This document shows positions 17,925-26,678 of a stretch of 64,000 nucleotides of DNA, one piece after another. The stretch is from assembly GCF_001894745.1 (NCBI RefSeq), contig NZ_BBYF01000008.1:124001-188000 (forward strand), given 5' to 3'. The notes below the pieces were generated by a model. It was not told where the DNA came from, searched no databases, and saw only the letters and a list, made by a program, of their open reading frames with translations. This stretch comes from Paenibacillus sp. NAIST15-1 (GTDB taxonomy: Bacteria; Bacillota; Bacilli; Paenibacillales; Paenibacillaceae). Made by a program: the position numbers and the translations under genes. Positions within the stretch are counted from its first letter, which is position 1, and every line of letters begins with the position of its first letter.

Positions 17925-18485
17925 TCACTCGAAGAACATGCTGCTTTGCTCCTCATCTGCAATCGCTTGAATTTCCTCTGCTCCGATATTGATATAGATA
18001 TAGCCTTCTTCTTCTTGCTTCTTCAAGGCGCGTTCCTTCGTAAACTTCGGACTTGCCTCTCCCGAATCCTCATCATAGACGAGCAGAATGCCATCTGTCT
18101 TGCGGAACAGCAGCTCGTCCCTTGCGATGAACTGCCATTTGCCACTGTAGGGAGCATTACTCACCGAGCCATAGTAATCGATTCCGCGCATAATTTCTTC
18201 GAAATAGGTTTGCTTCTCCTCGCTCCACTGTGCTTGAGGATTGGCGTACGCCGTAATAATGGAGCATTTCAACTGCGGATATTGTTGTTTCAGCGAGATA
18301 GCAGCTTCGCAAGCCCATAAATCGACTCCATACTGGCCAGGTGTGATGACCCATTTTAATCCTTCTTCAATTAGCGGAATAAGGCGAGATTCTATCGCTT
18401 TGCGTATATAAGGAACTCCCTGATGCTTATTGTTATAAATGCCGAGTTCGTGAGCTCGATAGCCGGTAACGAGTAGATTTTTCAA
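17925..18485 (-). CDS. ypsA: YpsA-family SLOG-domain protein (DUF1273)
   Basis: A 186-residue cytoplasmic protein of the YpsA/DUF1273 family. It begins LLVTGYRAHELGI and contains the nucleotide-like-ligand-binding pattern WVITPGQYGVDLWACEAA of the SLOG superfamily. In B. subtilis and S. aureus YpsA has been linked to cell division control; its ligand is not established. The ATG at 18485 follows a GGAGGAATCAT site. It converges on the acetyltransferase and is divergent from the first DUF6612 lipoprotein. Confidence 0.9.
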   Translation of the reverse strand: MKNLLVTGYRAHELGIYNNKHQGVPYIRKAIESRLIPLIEEGLKWVITPGQYGVDLWACEAAISLKQQYPQLKCSIITAYANPQAQWSEEKQTYFEEIMRGIDYYGSVSNAPYSGKWQFIARDELLFRKTDGILLVYDEDSGEASPKFTKERALKKQEEEGYIYINIGAEEIQAIADEEQSSMFFE

Positions 18486-18638
18486 TGTATGATTCCTCCG
18501 AGAATGTATCTATATATATGATTATAGACGGTATAACTAAAAATGATAAATATACATAGAATGGGACTAAATATCTAGTTCCTTCATCAATTTGACACAT
18601 GTTTTAGTTCTAAAATCCCTGTTACAGAGACGTATGAA

Positions 18639-18652
18639 TTGGTTAATATGAG
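18639..18652 (+). promoter_or_regulatory. Conserved leader block shared by three lipoprotein paralogues
   Basis: TTGGTTAATATGAG here recurs as TTGGTTACTATGAG at 19659-19672 and TTGGCTAACATGGG at 25775-25788, each a fixed 40-45 bp before the TTG start of a DUF6612 paralogue. It shows that the duplications included upstream control sequence. Its role is not known. Confidence 0.5.
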
Positions 18653-18683
18653 TAAGTATACTAACATTTAGGGGGAAAAAGTT

Positions 18684-19544
18684 TTGAAAAAATGGGTTGC
18701 ACTATTGTTGGGGGCAATATTAGTAGTAAGCATGACGGCTTGCGGAGATAAAAAAGACGCTGCTGGAGCAAACAGCTCTTCTACAGCACAGACGACAACT
18801 GAGACAGAGAAAAAGGATGCTCAGGTTCCATCTGTCGATGAACTTATTCAAAAATCAATTGATGCAAGCAAGTCGCTCAAGAATTTCTCTATGGACAGCC
18901 AAGTGAAGCAGGATCTTACAATTAGCCAAGGTGAACAGAAGCAAGAGCAAAATACGGAAATAAAACTGAAAAGCGACATGACTAAAGAGCCTTTCAATCT
19001 GTATCAAGAAATGACAATGAACGTAGCGGGTCAAGGTGAGCAAAAAGTCGTTCAGTATATTTCGAAGGACGGCATTTATTCACAAGTGAACGGGCAATGG
19101 ACGAAGATGCCGGATGACATGAAGGCACAAATTCTTGAAGGTGCGGAGAAAGGGGCAAGCCCAGAGCAGTCCCTGGAACGCTTCAAATCGATAGCGAAAG
19201 ATTCGAAGGTATCCGAAGAAGGTACTAACTATATCTTGACGGCGGACTTGTCCGGTGACGGGATGAAGGAACTGGCGAAGTCGTTGATGACCCAATCTGG
19301 TTCTAACAGTAATCCTCAAATGGAAGCAATGATTGAGCAAATGAAGATTAAAAGCATTAAGATGAAGTTTGGTGTCAACAAGGAGTCATACCAACCAACA
19401 ATATCCGATGTCGACATGTCTATGGAAGTAGAAGAGCAAGGTCAGAAAGTTGAACTCAATATGGTTATGACAAGCACATTCTCGAAGCATAACGAGGTTG
19501 GCGAAATCAAGGTGCCACAAGAAGTATTGGACAGCGCTAAGTAA
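18684..19544 (+). CDS. DUF6612 family lipoprotein, paralogue 1
   Basis: A 286-residue surface lipoprotein with a lipobox ending at Cys20 (MTAC), a Ser/Thr-rich linker, then VDELIQKSIDASKSLKNFSMD, which begins the folded domain. Repeated pairs such as YSQVNGQWTKMPDDM and a C-terminal HNEVGEIKVPQEVLDSAK are shared with two paralogues downstream. The fold resembles LolA/LppX-like lipoprotein carriers, but I cannot assign a function. The start is the TTG at 18684 behind TTAGGGGGAAAAAG; all three copies use TTG. A terminator follows at 19562. Confidence 0.85.
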   Translation: MKKWVALLLGAILVVSMTACGDKKDAAGANSSSTAQTTTETEKKDAQVPSVDELIQKSIDASKSLKNFSMDSQVKQDLTISQGEQKQEQNTEIKLKSDMTKEPFNLYQEMTMNVAGQGEQKVVQYISKDGIYSQVNGQWTKMPDDMKAQILEGAEKGASPEQSLERFKSIAKDSKVSEEGTNYILTADLSGDGMKELAKSLMTQSGSNSNPQMEAMIEQMKIKSIKMKFGVNKESYQPTISDVDMSMEVEEQGQKVELNMVMTSTFSKHNEVGEIKVPQEVLDSAK

Positions 19545-19561
19545 TCGCAATGTATAGACTA

Positions 19562-19594
19562 GACCGTCGAATCTACGGATTTGGCGGTTTTTTT
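19562..19594 (+). terminator. Intrinsic terminator after lipoprotein paralogue 1
   Basis: ACCGTCGAATC pairs with GGATTTGGCGGT (with wobbles) around a short loop, followed by seven T residues. Confidence 0.75.
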
Positions 19595-19713
19595 ATGGCA
19601 TTAATAGTTCTATTCTACTAATTTCTGTTTCGGAATAGGGCTACGTTCACTTTGTCTGTCTATCGATATTGGTTACTATGAGGGAGCATACTAATTTTGG
19701 GAGGCAGACGGTT

Positions 19714-20487
19714 TTGAAGAAGTGGACGGCAGCACTCGTAGCGATCATGGTAGTACTAGGCATTACAGCATGCGGCAACTCAACACCTACGGCAGGAGAA
19801 TTGATTCAAAAGGCTACGGATGCGGATAAAACATTGAAGAGCTATTCAATGGATGTCCATGTTGAGCAAGTGAATGGGATTCAAGGCGACAGCAGCAAAG
19901 AAGAAAAATCGGATATTACAATCAAAACTGACTTTACAAAGGAACCGCTTGGTTTCTATCAAGATACGTCAATTGTGTCAGACCAAACGAACCAAACGAT
20001 TAAACAATACTTCACCAAAGAAGGAGCATACTCTCAGGTCAATGGCGAATGGGCGAAAGTTCCGGATGAGTTGAAGAGCCAGTGGGAAACGAACATTAAG
20101 AGCCAAATGAGCTTGACGCAAAATCTCGATAAATTTAAGCCGTTAGAGAAAGATTCGAAGATTACCGTGGAAGGTAACGAATACATCATGACTACGGATA
20201 TGTCTGGCGATAAAGGCAAGGAGTTGGCGAAGACGCTGTTGTCCGAGTCATCTGGTGAAGAAGCTGCGGAAGCGCTTGGCAAGATGAATGTTAAGACGCT
20301 TACCATGACATATGGCGTGAATAAGGAAACCTACTTCCCAACAAAAAGCGGCTTTACACTTGTGCTCGAAGGGGAAGAGAACGGACAGAAGATTTCGATC
20401 AGCATGAAGGTGACGAGCACAATTACGAAGCATAACGAATTGGCCGAAATTAAAGTGCCGAAGGATGTTATCGACAACGCTCAATAG
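19714..20487 (+). CDS. DUF6612 family lipoprotein, paralogue 2
   Basis: A 257-residue lipoprotein (lipobox GITAC, Cys20) aligned along its length with paralogue 1: GELIQKATDADKTLKSYSMDV, GAYSQVNGEWAKVPDEL, DSKITVEGNEYIMTTDMSG and HNELAEIKVPKDVIDNAQ. It lacks most of the Ser/Thr linker. I use the TTG at 19714, behind GGGAGGCAG, in line with its neighbours; the open frame starts at 19669 but upstream codons are not signal-peptide-like. It has its own conserved leader block and is probably a separate transcription unit. Confidence 0.84.
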   Translation: MKKWTAALVAIMVVLGITACGNSTPTAGELIQKATDADKTLKSYSMDVHVEQVNGIQGDSSKEEKSDITIKTDFTKEPLGFYQDTSIVSDQTNQTIKQYFTKEGAYSQVNGEWAKVPDELKSQWETNIKSQMSLTQNLDKFKPLEKDSKITVEGNEYIMTTDMSGDKGKELAKTLLSESSGEEAAEALGKMNVKTLTMTYGVNKETYFPTKSGFTLVLEGEENGQKISISMKVTSTITKHNELAEIKVPKDVIDNAQ

Positions 20488-20593
20488 GATACGATTTCGA
20501 TTGTCTATGAAGAAAGAAAATAAAGTTATAGACTGAGAAAATATAGTTCCGACGGCATTACTGTTATCACGCGGTACACCCCATAAAAGGAAA

Positions 20594-20637
20594 AAAAAGC
20601 AGAGATCCTATGTGTTAATCTAGGATCTCTGCTTTTT
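20594..20637. terminator. Bidirectional intrinsic terminator between convergent genes
   Basis: AAAAAGCAGAGATCCTA (20594-20610) and its exact complement (20621-20637) form a 17-bp stem with runs of A and T on either side, ending transcription from both the lipoprotein and the CAP/SLH gene. Confidence 0.9.
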
Positions 20638-20654
20638 GTGTCATGATGAATATC

Positions 20655-23345
20655 TTATTGCTCGTGTATCACGCGGTACAAAACGAGTGCCGCCTGCGCT
20701 CGAGTGAGCGTTCCCGCCGGATCAAGTTTGTTATCGGTGGTTCCTTTGATAAGTCCTTTGCTCACTGCGTACACAACGGCTGTCTTTGCATCCTGTGAGA
20801 TGAGTTCTTCATCCTTAAATCCAAGCGAAGCGCTTGAATGGGACAGATCAATTTTCAATGCCCGCGTAAGCATCACGACCATTTTTTCGCGAGTAATCGG
20901 TTTACGTGCCCCAGGCTCTGCAATCCGCTGTTCCCAAGTCTTTCCGTTATTCGTCAAGCGATCAAGCAAGGTGGCGAACTCCGCTTGGGTAATAACGTCG
21001 TTCGGCTCGAATGTGTGTATGCTGCCTTTGCCGCGCATCAGTCCGTGAGCTGCAATGACTTCAATTTCATCCTTTGCCCAATGTGCAGTAAGATCATTGA
21101 AGGATCTTGCATGCTCTGCAATCGTGTAGGTGCCGAACTGCGTGACCTGGAAGGAAATATGCTTCTTATCAGCTGCCTTCATTCCGGCCAGTTTATAGCT
21201 CCAAGCATTTGTTGTTACGCCTTGAGCTTCTGCGTACACGCCTGCCTTACGAATATCTTTTGTAGCTTCCATCAGCTTCAAGGAGATTTCCAACAGGATA
21301 TTCTTTGCTTCTTGCGGCCCACGGATCGTGATCATCGGAGACGTAAAGGTCGTCTCGCCATGATGCTCGCTAAAACCTTTGTCCTTATGCTCTGCAAGAG
21401 ACACCACAAGCTTGAGTCCGCTCGTTCCGATGAGTTCCACAATAGACTTATTCGGAATGGTAATATCGAATTCGGCTGTAGACAGAAGCAAATCCTTTCC
21501 TGATTCCTGCAGCAGTTTGGCGGCCGATTTGTCCAGCGTGAAGGAGACTTCATTGTAATCCTTCATGCTTACATCGCTAATATCGGGTTGAACCTGCTTG
21601 GCATTTTTGTCCTGCAGCTGTTTTTTCACGGTATTCGCATTTATCTTGAACTCCGCATTCACTGCATGCTCCTTCTTCGTCTCTGCCAGTAATCCTGCCT
21701 TCATCGTCTTACCGACTGGAATTGTTCCCACAGAAGTCGAAGGTGTAGAACTACTAGAACCTCTAGAGCCTTCAGATGAGGAAGACAAAATAGGCAGCTC
21801 TGGCTTCGGATTCGGATTCGGATTCGGAACAGACGGCTTGATGACATCAACGGTAGACGAGTGAATGTAACCGATTCGGATCCGTTCATTGTTTGCGTTG
21901 AACAGATTCGCATTTACAAGATTGAAGGTATATTTCCCTTCTTGGTCGCTCGAGAAAGCGATGGTTGCTATGTCGCCGTCTCCTTCATAAGCGCCTCCGT
22001 TGAGATTTACGGAGTAATCCAATTGCTTCTGGCCATTAGGTAAATCGGTTATGTTCTTTGTCGTGATAAGCGGGACATCCGGATAGTTCAACTTTTGATA
22101 GGTAGCCATCGTAACGCTTGGCTTTATATCTAAGAGAGTCAAGCGGCTGTCATAAGTAAGACTGAATGAAGCTGAATATACTGCTTTCGACACAGAATAT
22201 TCGACCTTTACATCGAATGGATCTCCTGTCAGAACCTTAGATTTGCTGAGGCTAGGAGATACAACATCAGGATCGGGCTTTTTATCGTCGACGGAATTCT
22301 GCGTGACGAAGTTCTGTGTGTAATATACATTTGAATTCCCCCCGAAGTACACACCCACCCCTAGATGAGAAAAGTCTCCCAAAATATTCGAACGATGTCC
22401 TTTCGAGTTCATCCAGTTCTCGTGAACGAAGATGGCACTCGACTGTCCAGCAGCAATGTTTTCCCCTGCCTTTTGGTATACGATTCCGTCCGCCTTCAGC
22501 CGATCGAACGGGGATTTGCCGTCCGGATTGTTATGATCGAAGAAGCTTCTCAGCCCCATATCGTCGCTATGCTTGCGAGCAGTTCCCGCAGCCTTTTCAT
22601 TCCACTTCAATGGCTTCATGCCCTCGCGGACACGCACAGCATTAGCCAAATCGAGGATTTGTTGCTCAAAGCTTGTCTGCAATCGCTTGCTAGGCGTGCC
22701 AAAGTACCCCTTGAACGCCAGTTCCACATCCTGGGCAATAAATTGGACAGCCGTCACCGTATTCCCTTGATGGAGATCATAGAACACGGTTGCATACATA
22801 CCGCCGACCTTGTACAGGCTATATTGTCCGCTGTTGTCCATATTGTAAATCGTATTGCCTTTCCTAATTTGACTGAGGGAAGATCCGAAGGCTGCCTCTA
22901 CCTCCTGCTTGGTTGAACCGAATCCAATGCTTCCATAAGAATCATTCGCATTCGTATAGAGTGCAACGACCTTGTGGTCCTGAACACCAACTTGTAAGTA
23001 ATGTTTATAATCCTGATTGTAAATATACCACTCGAAGCCATATTCACTTAGATCCTTGCGAACCGGCAGTCCGATTTTTTGGAATAGTTGATCCTCGCTC
23101 ATTCCTATGGTGATGCCTTGCAGTTGGTCTGCCCCTGCCTGCGGAGCATTGTTCGTTTTCGTGACAGTAATCATACTACCGACCAGCTTATCCGCTGCAT
23201 AAAGGGTCGGCTGATAGATAAGCATCCCGGCTAACAGCGCAGCGCTAGCTGTAATCGTCATACGCCGCATTCTTCCTGCTTTAATGTGTTTATGCTGTTC
23301 TTGGTACATTGCGTTGTTGGTTGCTGTACAACATGGCCGCATCAT
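20655..23345 (-). CDS. Secreted CAP-domain protein with cohesin-like region and C-terminal SLH anchors
   Basis: An 896-residue exported protein. A signal segment (about 26-51) leads to a CAP-associated domain (about 75-210) and a CAP/SCP domain (about 227-347) with SFFDHNNPDG, AGENIAAGQSS and GHRSNILGDFSHLGVG. A cohesin-like beta-sandwich follows (about 370-505), then a Pro-Asn-rich linker (PNPNPNPKPELP), a Ser-rich stretch and a mixed region. SLH repeats (about 755-896) should bind pyruvylated cell-wall polymer. I chose the ATG at 23345, five bases after AGGAG; the frame opens earlier at 23378. A c-di-GMP-I riboswitch with terminator precedes it, so expression should depend on c-di-GMP. It is probably a surface protein of spore, biofilm or adhesion stage. 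Confidence 0.87.
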   Translation of the reverse strand: MMRPCCTATNNAMYQEQHKHIKAGRMRRMTITASAALLAGMLIYQPTLYAADKLVGSMITVTKTNNAPQAGADQLQGITIGMSEDQLFQKIGLPVRKDLSEYGFEWYIYNQDYKHYLQVGVQDHKVVALYTNANDSYGSIGFGSTKQEVEAAFGSSLSQIRKGNTIYNMDNSGQYSLYKVGGMYATVFYDLHQGNTVTAVQFIAQDVELAFKGYFGTPSKRLQTSFEQQILDLANAVRVREGMKPLKWNEKAAGTARKHSDDMGLRSFFDHNNPDGKSPFDRLKADGIVYQKAGENIAAGQSSAIFVHENWMNSKGHRSNILGDFSHLGVGVYFGGNSNVYYTQNFVTQNSVDDKKPDPDVVSPSLSKSKVLTGDPFDVKVEYSVSKAVYSASFSLTYDSRLTLLDIKPSVTMATYQKLNYPDVPLITTKNITDLPNGQKQLDYSVNLNGGAYEGDGDIATIAFSSDQEGKYTFNLVNANLFNANNERIRIGYIHSSTVDVIKPSVPNPNPNPKPELPILSSSSEGSRGSSSSTPSTSVGTIPVGKTMKAGLLAETKKEHAVNAEFKINANTVKKQLQDKNAKQVQPDISDVSMKDYNEVSFTLDKSAAKLLQESGKDLLLSTAEFDITIPNKSIVELIGTSGLKLVVSLAEHKDKGFSEHHGETTFTSPMITIRGPQEAKNILLEISLKLMEATKDIRKAGVYAEAQGVTTNAWSYKLAGMKAADKKHISFQVTQFGTYTIAEHARSFNDLTAHWAKDEIEVIAAHGLMRGKGSIHTFEPNDVITQAEFATLLDRLTNNGKTWEQRIAEPGARKPITREKMVVMLTRALKIDLSHSSASLGFKDEELISQDAKTAVVYAVSKGLIKGTTDNKLDPAGTLTRAQAALVLYRVIHEQ

Positions 23346-23413
23346 TTCATCTCCTATTCTTTTACATTCTGCGATCAAATGAGATGAACACCGGGGACGC
23401 TTTACAATAGCAC

Positions 23414-23441
23414 AAAAAAAGCGCCACCCTAATGGCAGCGC
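23414..23441 (-). terminator. Riboswitch expression-platform terminator
   Basis: On the minus strand a hairpin with stem GCGCCA/TGGC-A-GC (one bulge; + coordinates 23421-23441) is followed by seven T residues (23414-23420). It lies between the riboswitch aptamer and the CAP/SLH start. Its loop sequence ATTAGGG is complementary to CCCTAAT at the 3' edge of the aptamer (+ 23470-23476), which suggests mutually exclusive folds. Confidence 0.72.
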
Positions 23442-23470
23442 AATAAAAAAAGACGCACGTAATGTCGCAA

Positions 23471-23558
23471 TTAGGGCAACCCGGCTGTCATCGCATTGTG
23501 AAATACATTAGACCCGTGGCTTTGCGTCCCCTGCTTTCGCTAGGGTTTGCCATTATCC
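23471..23558 (-). ncRNA. Cyclic di-GMP-I (GEMM) riboswitch
   Basis: Read on the minus strand, the sequence holds the signature GGCAAACC, a GAAA-tetraloop-capped hairpin, then GACGCAAAGCCACGGGTCTAA and later GACAGCCGGGTTGCC. These match the conserved P2, GNRA loop and P3 elements of the c-di-GMP-I aptamer. The invariant GACGCAAAGCC lies at + 23518-23528. It precedes an intrinsic terminator and the CAP/SLH surface-protein gene. Because the aptamer's 3' strand can pair with the terminator loop, ligand binding would free the terminator, so an OFF switch is likely (inference). Confidence 0.92.
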
Positions 23559-23738
23559 AAATGTTACAGATTAAATGTCTATAGTAACATGTAAATGAAC
23601 AGCTTGTATACAACTGTGCCTATAGGTACGCAAAATTCATCAAGTACCAGGTCTATCAACCCAGTACGATATTTATGTTCGTCATGCACCTCTTCAATGA
23701 AGCTGCCCCATTTTTAAAAAAGGATCATGAAAGTACCA

Positions 23739-24920
23739 TTAAGACTTCGCTCGAATTTTAGTTAAAATCACATTGGCCGCTTCTACTGCACCACCAGCAT
23801 TCTGAAAAGTTTCTGACAGTTTTAGCGCATTTTCCTGATATGTCCGATTCGTCAACACCTCAGATACCGCTGCTGCCAAATATTTTGGCTTCTTTCCTTT
23901 CAACTGTAAACCTGCACCCAGTTGAGCAACCCGATCAGCCACTAATCCTTGTTCGCTATGTTGCGGAAATAAAACCATTGGAACTCCAAAATAAAGGCTT
24001 TCATTCACACTATTCATACCGCAATGGGTAATAAATACATCGGCTGTTTGCAATACCGATATTTGATCCACGACGTTATTCACTGTAAAATTTCTTGGTA
24101 TGTTGCCAAGAGAAGCAATCTCCGTTTTTTCACCAACTGACATCACAACATCATAGTCCGTATCTGCAAATGCCTGAATAACTTTTTGGTAAAAATCTTG
24201 ATTTTGATTCAGTATAGTCCCAAGTGAAATGTAGATTCGTTTTCTATCTTTTTTATTAATCTGTATCGACGGAGACTGTCTGATGGATGGTCCGACAAAA
24301 GCATATCTTTCAGAAAACGTATCCGCCATCGGTTGGAATTCTTTCGAGGTATAGACAATGGTGTCTGTCTCATTATTATTTTGAACAATCGATATAAAAT
24401 TCTCAATTTCATACCCATGATTCTTTAACAACTGAATTTTTCTGTTCATTCGGGGCAAACCCACGATCATTCTCCATAAATCGATAAAACCACGCTTCAT
24501 CAGTTTCGCGGTGTACTGATTAAAAGCAAAGGTAGTAGTCGAACAAACATATGGAATTTCTAGTTTTTTAGCAAATAATTTTCCCCAAAAGCATATAGAG
24601 TCAGATACAATACAATCCGGCTGAATTTCCCTTAATTCCTGACATACCTTCTCATCCAAAGCAATGGTCGTATCGGCAACCATCTCAATTAATGCTGTAA
24701 AATCTTTGCCAACCTTGCGATCCAATTCCTTTTGTGAAAGCTGGGGCAAGAACTCATCACAAGCAATGAATGCAGCGCCAGCACCTTCTATTTTTTCCTG
24801 AAATTCTAGAAAGGAATAGTACCAAACTTGATGGCCTCTATTGACTAATTCGGCTACCACCGGAATGGTTGGATTAGTGTGACCATGCGCGGGTATCGAA
24901 AAAAATACAATTTTGCTCAT
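23739..24920 (-). CDS. MGT/YjiC-type family 1 glycosyltransferase
   Basis: A 393-residue cytoplasmic glycosyltransferase of the macrolide/UDP-glucuronosyl type. The N-terminus FSIPAHGHTNPTIPVVAEL is the acceptor-site signature and HCGMNSVNESLYFGVPMVLFPQHSEQ is the sugar-nucleotide-binding motif. Such enzymes glycosylate small hydrophobic molecules, including antibiotics, often for inactivation. The ATG at 24920 overlaps the stop of the upstream regulator by 4 bp, so the two are co-translated. The pair is AT-richer than the genes around 13-16 kb. The acceptor is unknown. Confidence 0.88.
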   Translation of the reverse strand: MSKIVFFSIPAHGHTNPTIPVVAELVNRGHQVWYYSFLEFQEKIEGAGAAFIACDEFLPQLSQKELDRKVGKDFTALIEMVADTTIALDEKVCQELREIQPDCIVSDSICFWGKLFAKKLEIPYVCSTTTFAFNQYTAKLMKRGFIDLWRMIVGLPRMNRKIQLLKNHGYEIENFISIVQNNNETDTIVYTSKEFQPMADTFSERYAFVGPSIRQSPSIQINKKDRKRIYISLGTILNQNQDFYQKVIQAFADTDYDVVMSVGEKTEIASLGNIPRNFTVNNVVDQISVLQTADVFITHCGMNSVNESLYFGVPMVLFPQHSEQGLVADRVAQLGAGLQLKGKKPKYLAAAVSEVLTNRTYQENALKLSETFQNAGGAVEAANVILTKIRAKS

Positions 24921-25357
24921 TCTGATTCATCTACCTCTCGCTCCGCTTTTTGGATCATCTCTACAAATTCCATGAAATGATTACTTTTTAAGAGAGCAAT
25001 CCCTTTTGTCGCATCTTCCCCCAAGACAATCAGCTTATCACCAGCTTGTATCTGATACATTTCGCGTGCCTGTTTGGGAATGACAATCTGTCCCCGATCA
25101 CCTACCTTCACAACACCAAAGAACTGCTTCCCCGTGGGAGCGAGCTGATTCGCCGCTTCTTCACTCATATCACGGGATAATTGATCCAAGGTTACTTGAA
25201 AAAGTTCAGCGAGTATTTTGCATTTAAAAATATCGGGCAAGGCCTCCCCGTTTTCCCACTTTGCTACGGTCTGTCGTGATACGTTTACCTTCTCCGCTAA
25301 TTGCTCCTGACTGAATTTATGCTTTTTACGCAACACACGAATATTCATACCAATCAT
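24917..25357 (-). CDS. XRE helix-turn-helix / AbrB (SpoVT) fusion regulator
   Basis: A 146-residue regulator with two DNA-binding modules. Residues about 5-60 are an XRE helix-turn-helix (FSQEQLAEKVNVSRQTVAKWENG), and residues about 80-120 are an AbrB/SpoVT swapped-hairpin domain (VGDRGQIVIPKQAREMYQI). I chose the ATG at 25357, nine bases after GGAG; the longer frame from 25603 has no ribosome site and unconvincing sequence. It overlaps the downstream glycosyltransferase start (ATGA), so it is likely the dedicated regulator of that enzyme. Confidence 0.86.
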   Translation of the reverse strand: MIGMNIRVLRKKHKFSQEQLAEKVNVSRQTVAKWENGEALPDIFKCKILAELFQVTLDQLSRDMSEEAANQLAPTGKQFFGVVKVGDRGQIVIPKQAREMYQIQAGDKLIVLGEDATKGIALLKSNHFMEFVEMIQKAEREVDESE

Positions 25358-25774
25358 ATTTTTCATCTCCATATACGTTAAATATATAGAAGAACCAAGG
25401 TGAAAATCTATCAACAGTTCGCAACATTTTATGTTAAGAATTGTGGCGAAGAACAGGTCATAGATGAAGCTAACGTCGATAGCGCCGTATTCGATTTTGC
25501 GAACCAAAAGATCCTTAAGTACAAGCTCGTCCAAGGAGACCATGGAGATTTGGGCAACGTCCTTCGCAACACATTTTTCGCAATATATCCAATACCTGTG
25601 CACTGCTATTTGTCCATATCATACCAAATTAATAGAGAATACAAACTGAGGTGTTCTGTTAAAGAACAAGACTGTCGACAGTCTTTCTGTATCCATTAGA
25701 TGTATCGATGATGTCTAAATGCTTCTATTTTATTGAAGTAATAGGTTTTAACTTACTGTTCCCTTCTTTATAAA
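25358..25774. other. Intergenic stretch without a supported gene
   Basis: Frames open on both strands here (about 25400-25699 on +, and an upstream extension of the regulator on -), but neither has a ribosome site or recognisable protein sequence. The region is AT-rich and holds the promoters for the divergent regulator and third lipoprotein copy. Confidence 0.5.
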
Positions 25775-25818
25775 TTGGCTAACATGGGTAAAGCAGATTA
25801 TTTTAGGGGGCTGTTATT

Positions 25819-26615
25819 TTGAAAAAACGGATAACCATACTACTAGCATTCTTATCATTACTAGGGATAACGGCATGCGGCAATACGATGCCCACTGTAG
25901 ATGAAGTATTGCAGAAAGCAATTGAGGCTGATAAACGTGTAAAGAGCTTTTCCTTGGATATCGTTCAAACACAAACATTGACAGCAGACCATAAAACACA
26001 AGAATCAAAGGTAACTACAATGAGATATGACTATACCAAGGAACCGATAGGTTCATATTTCGAAAGTTCGATATATTCTGATGAAGTGAACCTAACGAAA
26101 AAAATGTACAGAACGAATGAAGGAACATATTTTCTTGGATATGATGGTCAATGGAGGAAGTTGCCAGATGATTCGATGAATCCAACTCAAATACAGAAGG
26201 ATATGGATTTGAATGAGCTCTTTAGACAGATCAAGATGTATGCAAATGAAGCGAACTTATTTCAGAAGGCAAAGATTATATCGTGACAGTGAGTTTGGAA
26301 AATGAAAAGGCTAAGGAAGCGGAACATTTTTTGTGGTCGGAGTTACCAAGCAAGGAAGAGGATAAATTAGAACAGGAAAAGTCGGAGCAAAAGGGTAATA
26401 AACAAATCATGCTCGATATGAAAAACATAGTCATTAAATATCGGATCAATAAGGATAATTATTTTCTTATGAGTACCGCTTTAGAATATACCAAGTCAGG
26501 AGAAGAGTCCGGACGAAAAATTGAGGAGCATTTTGTAAGTAACTCAACATACACTAGACACAATGTGGTTCCTCAGATTAAAGTGCCACAGCATATTATA
26601 AAAAGCGCTCAATAA
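25819..26615 (+). pseudogene. DUF6612 family lipoprotein, paralogue 3 (single frameshift)
   Basis: A third copy of the lipoprotein family, split by one frameshift. The first part (25819-26286) starts at a TTG behind TTAGGGGGC, has a lipobox ending at Cys20 (GITAC) and runs NTMPTVDEVLQKAIEADKRVKSF. Just before its stop the alignment jumps to the next frame: SEGKDYIVTVS is read around 26263-26295, matching paralogue positions that read VEGNEYIMTTD. The second part ends VPQIKVPQHIIKSAQ, the family C-terminus. The frame change equals loss of one base near 26255-26265 (TTATTT). It may be a real pseudogene or a base-calling error. Confidence 0.82.
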
Positions 26616-26640
26616 GAAGTTATTTTTCTACTGGTTGATT

Positions 26641-26670
26641 CCGCCGCATCTTTTGAATGCGGCGGTTTTT
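26641..26670 (+). terminator. Intrinsic terminator after the third lipoprotein copy
   Basis: CCGCCGCAT (26641-26649) and ATGCGGCGG (26657-26665) form a 9-bp GC-rich stem followed by TTTTTG. Confidence 0.85.
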
Positions 26671-26678
26671 GCATATTC

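Noticed and set aside
25400..25699. 99-codon frame on the plus strand and an 82-codon upstream extension of the XRE-AbrB gene on the minus strand
   Set aside because: Neither has a ribosome site or recognisable sequence; the regulator start at 25357 has a well-spaced GGAG.
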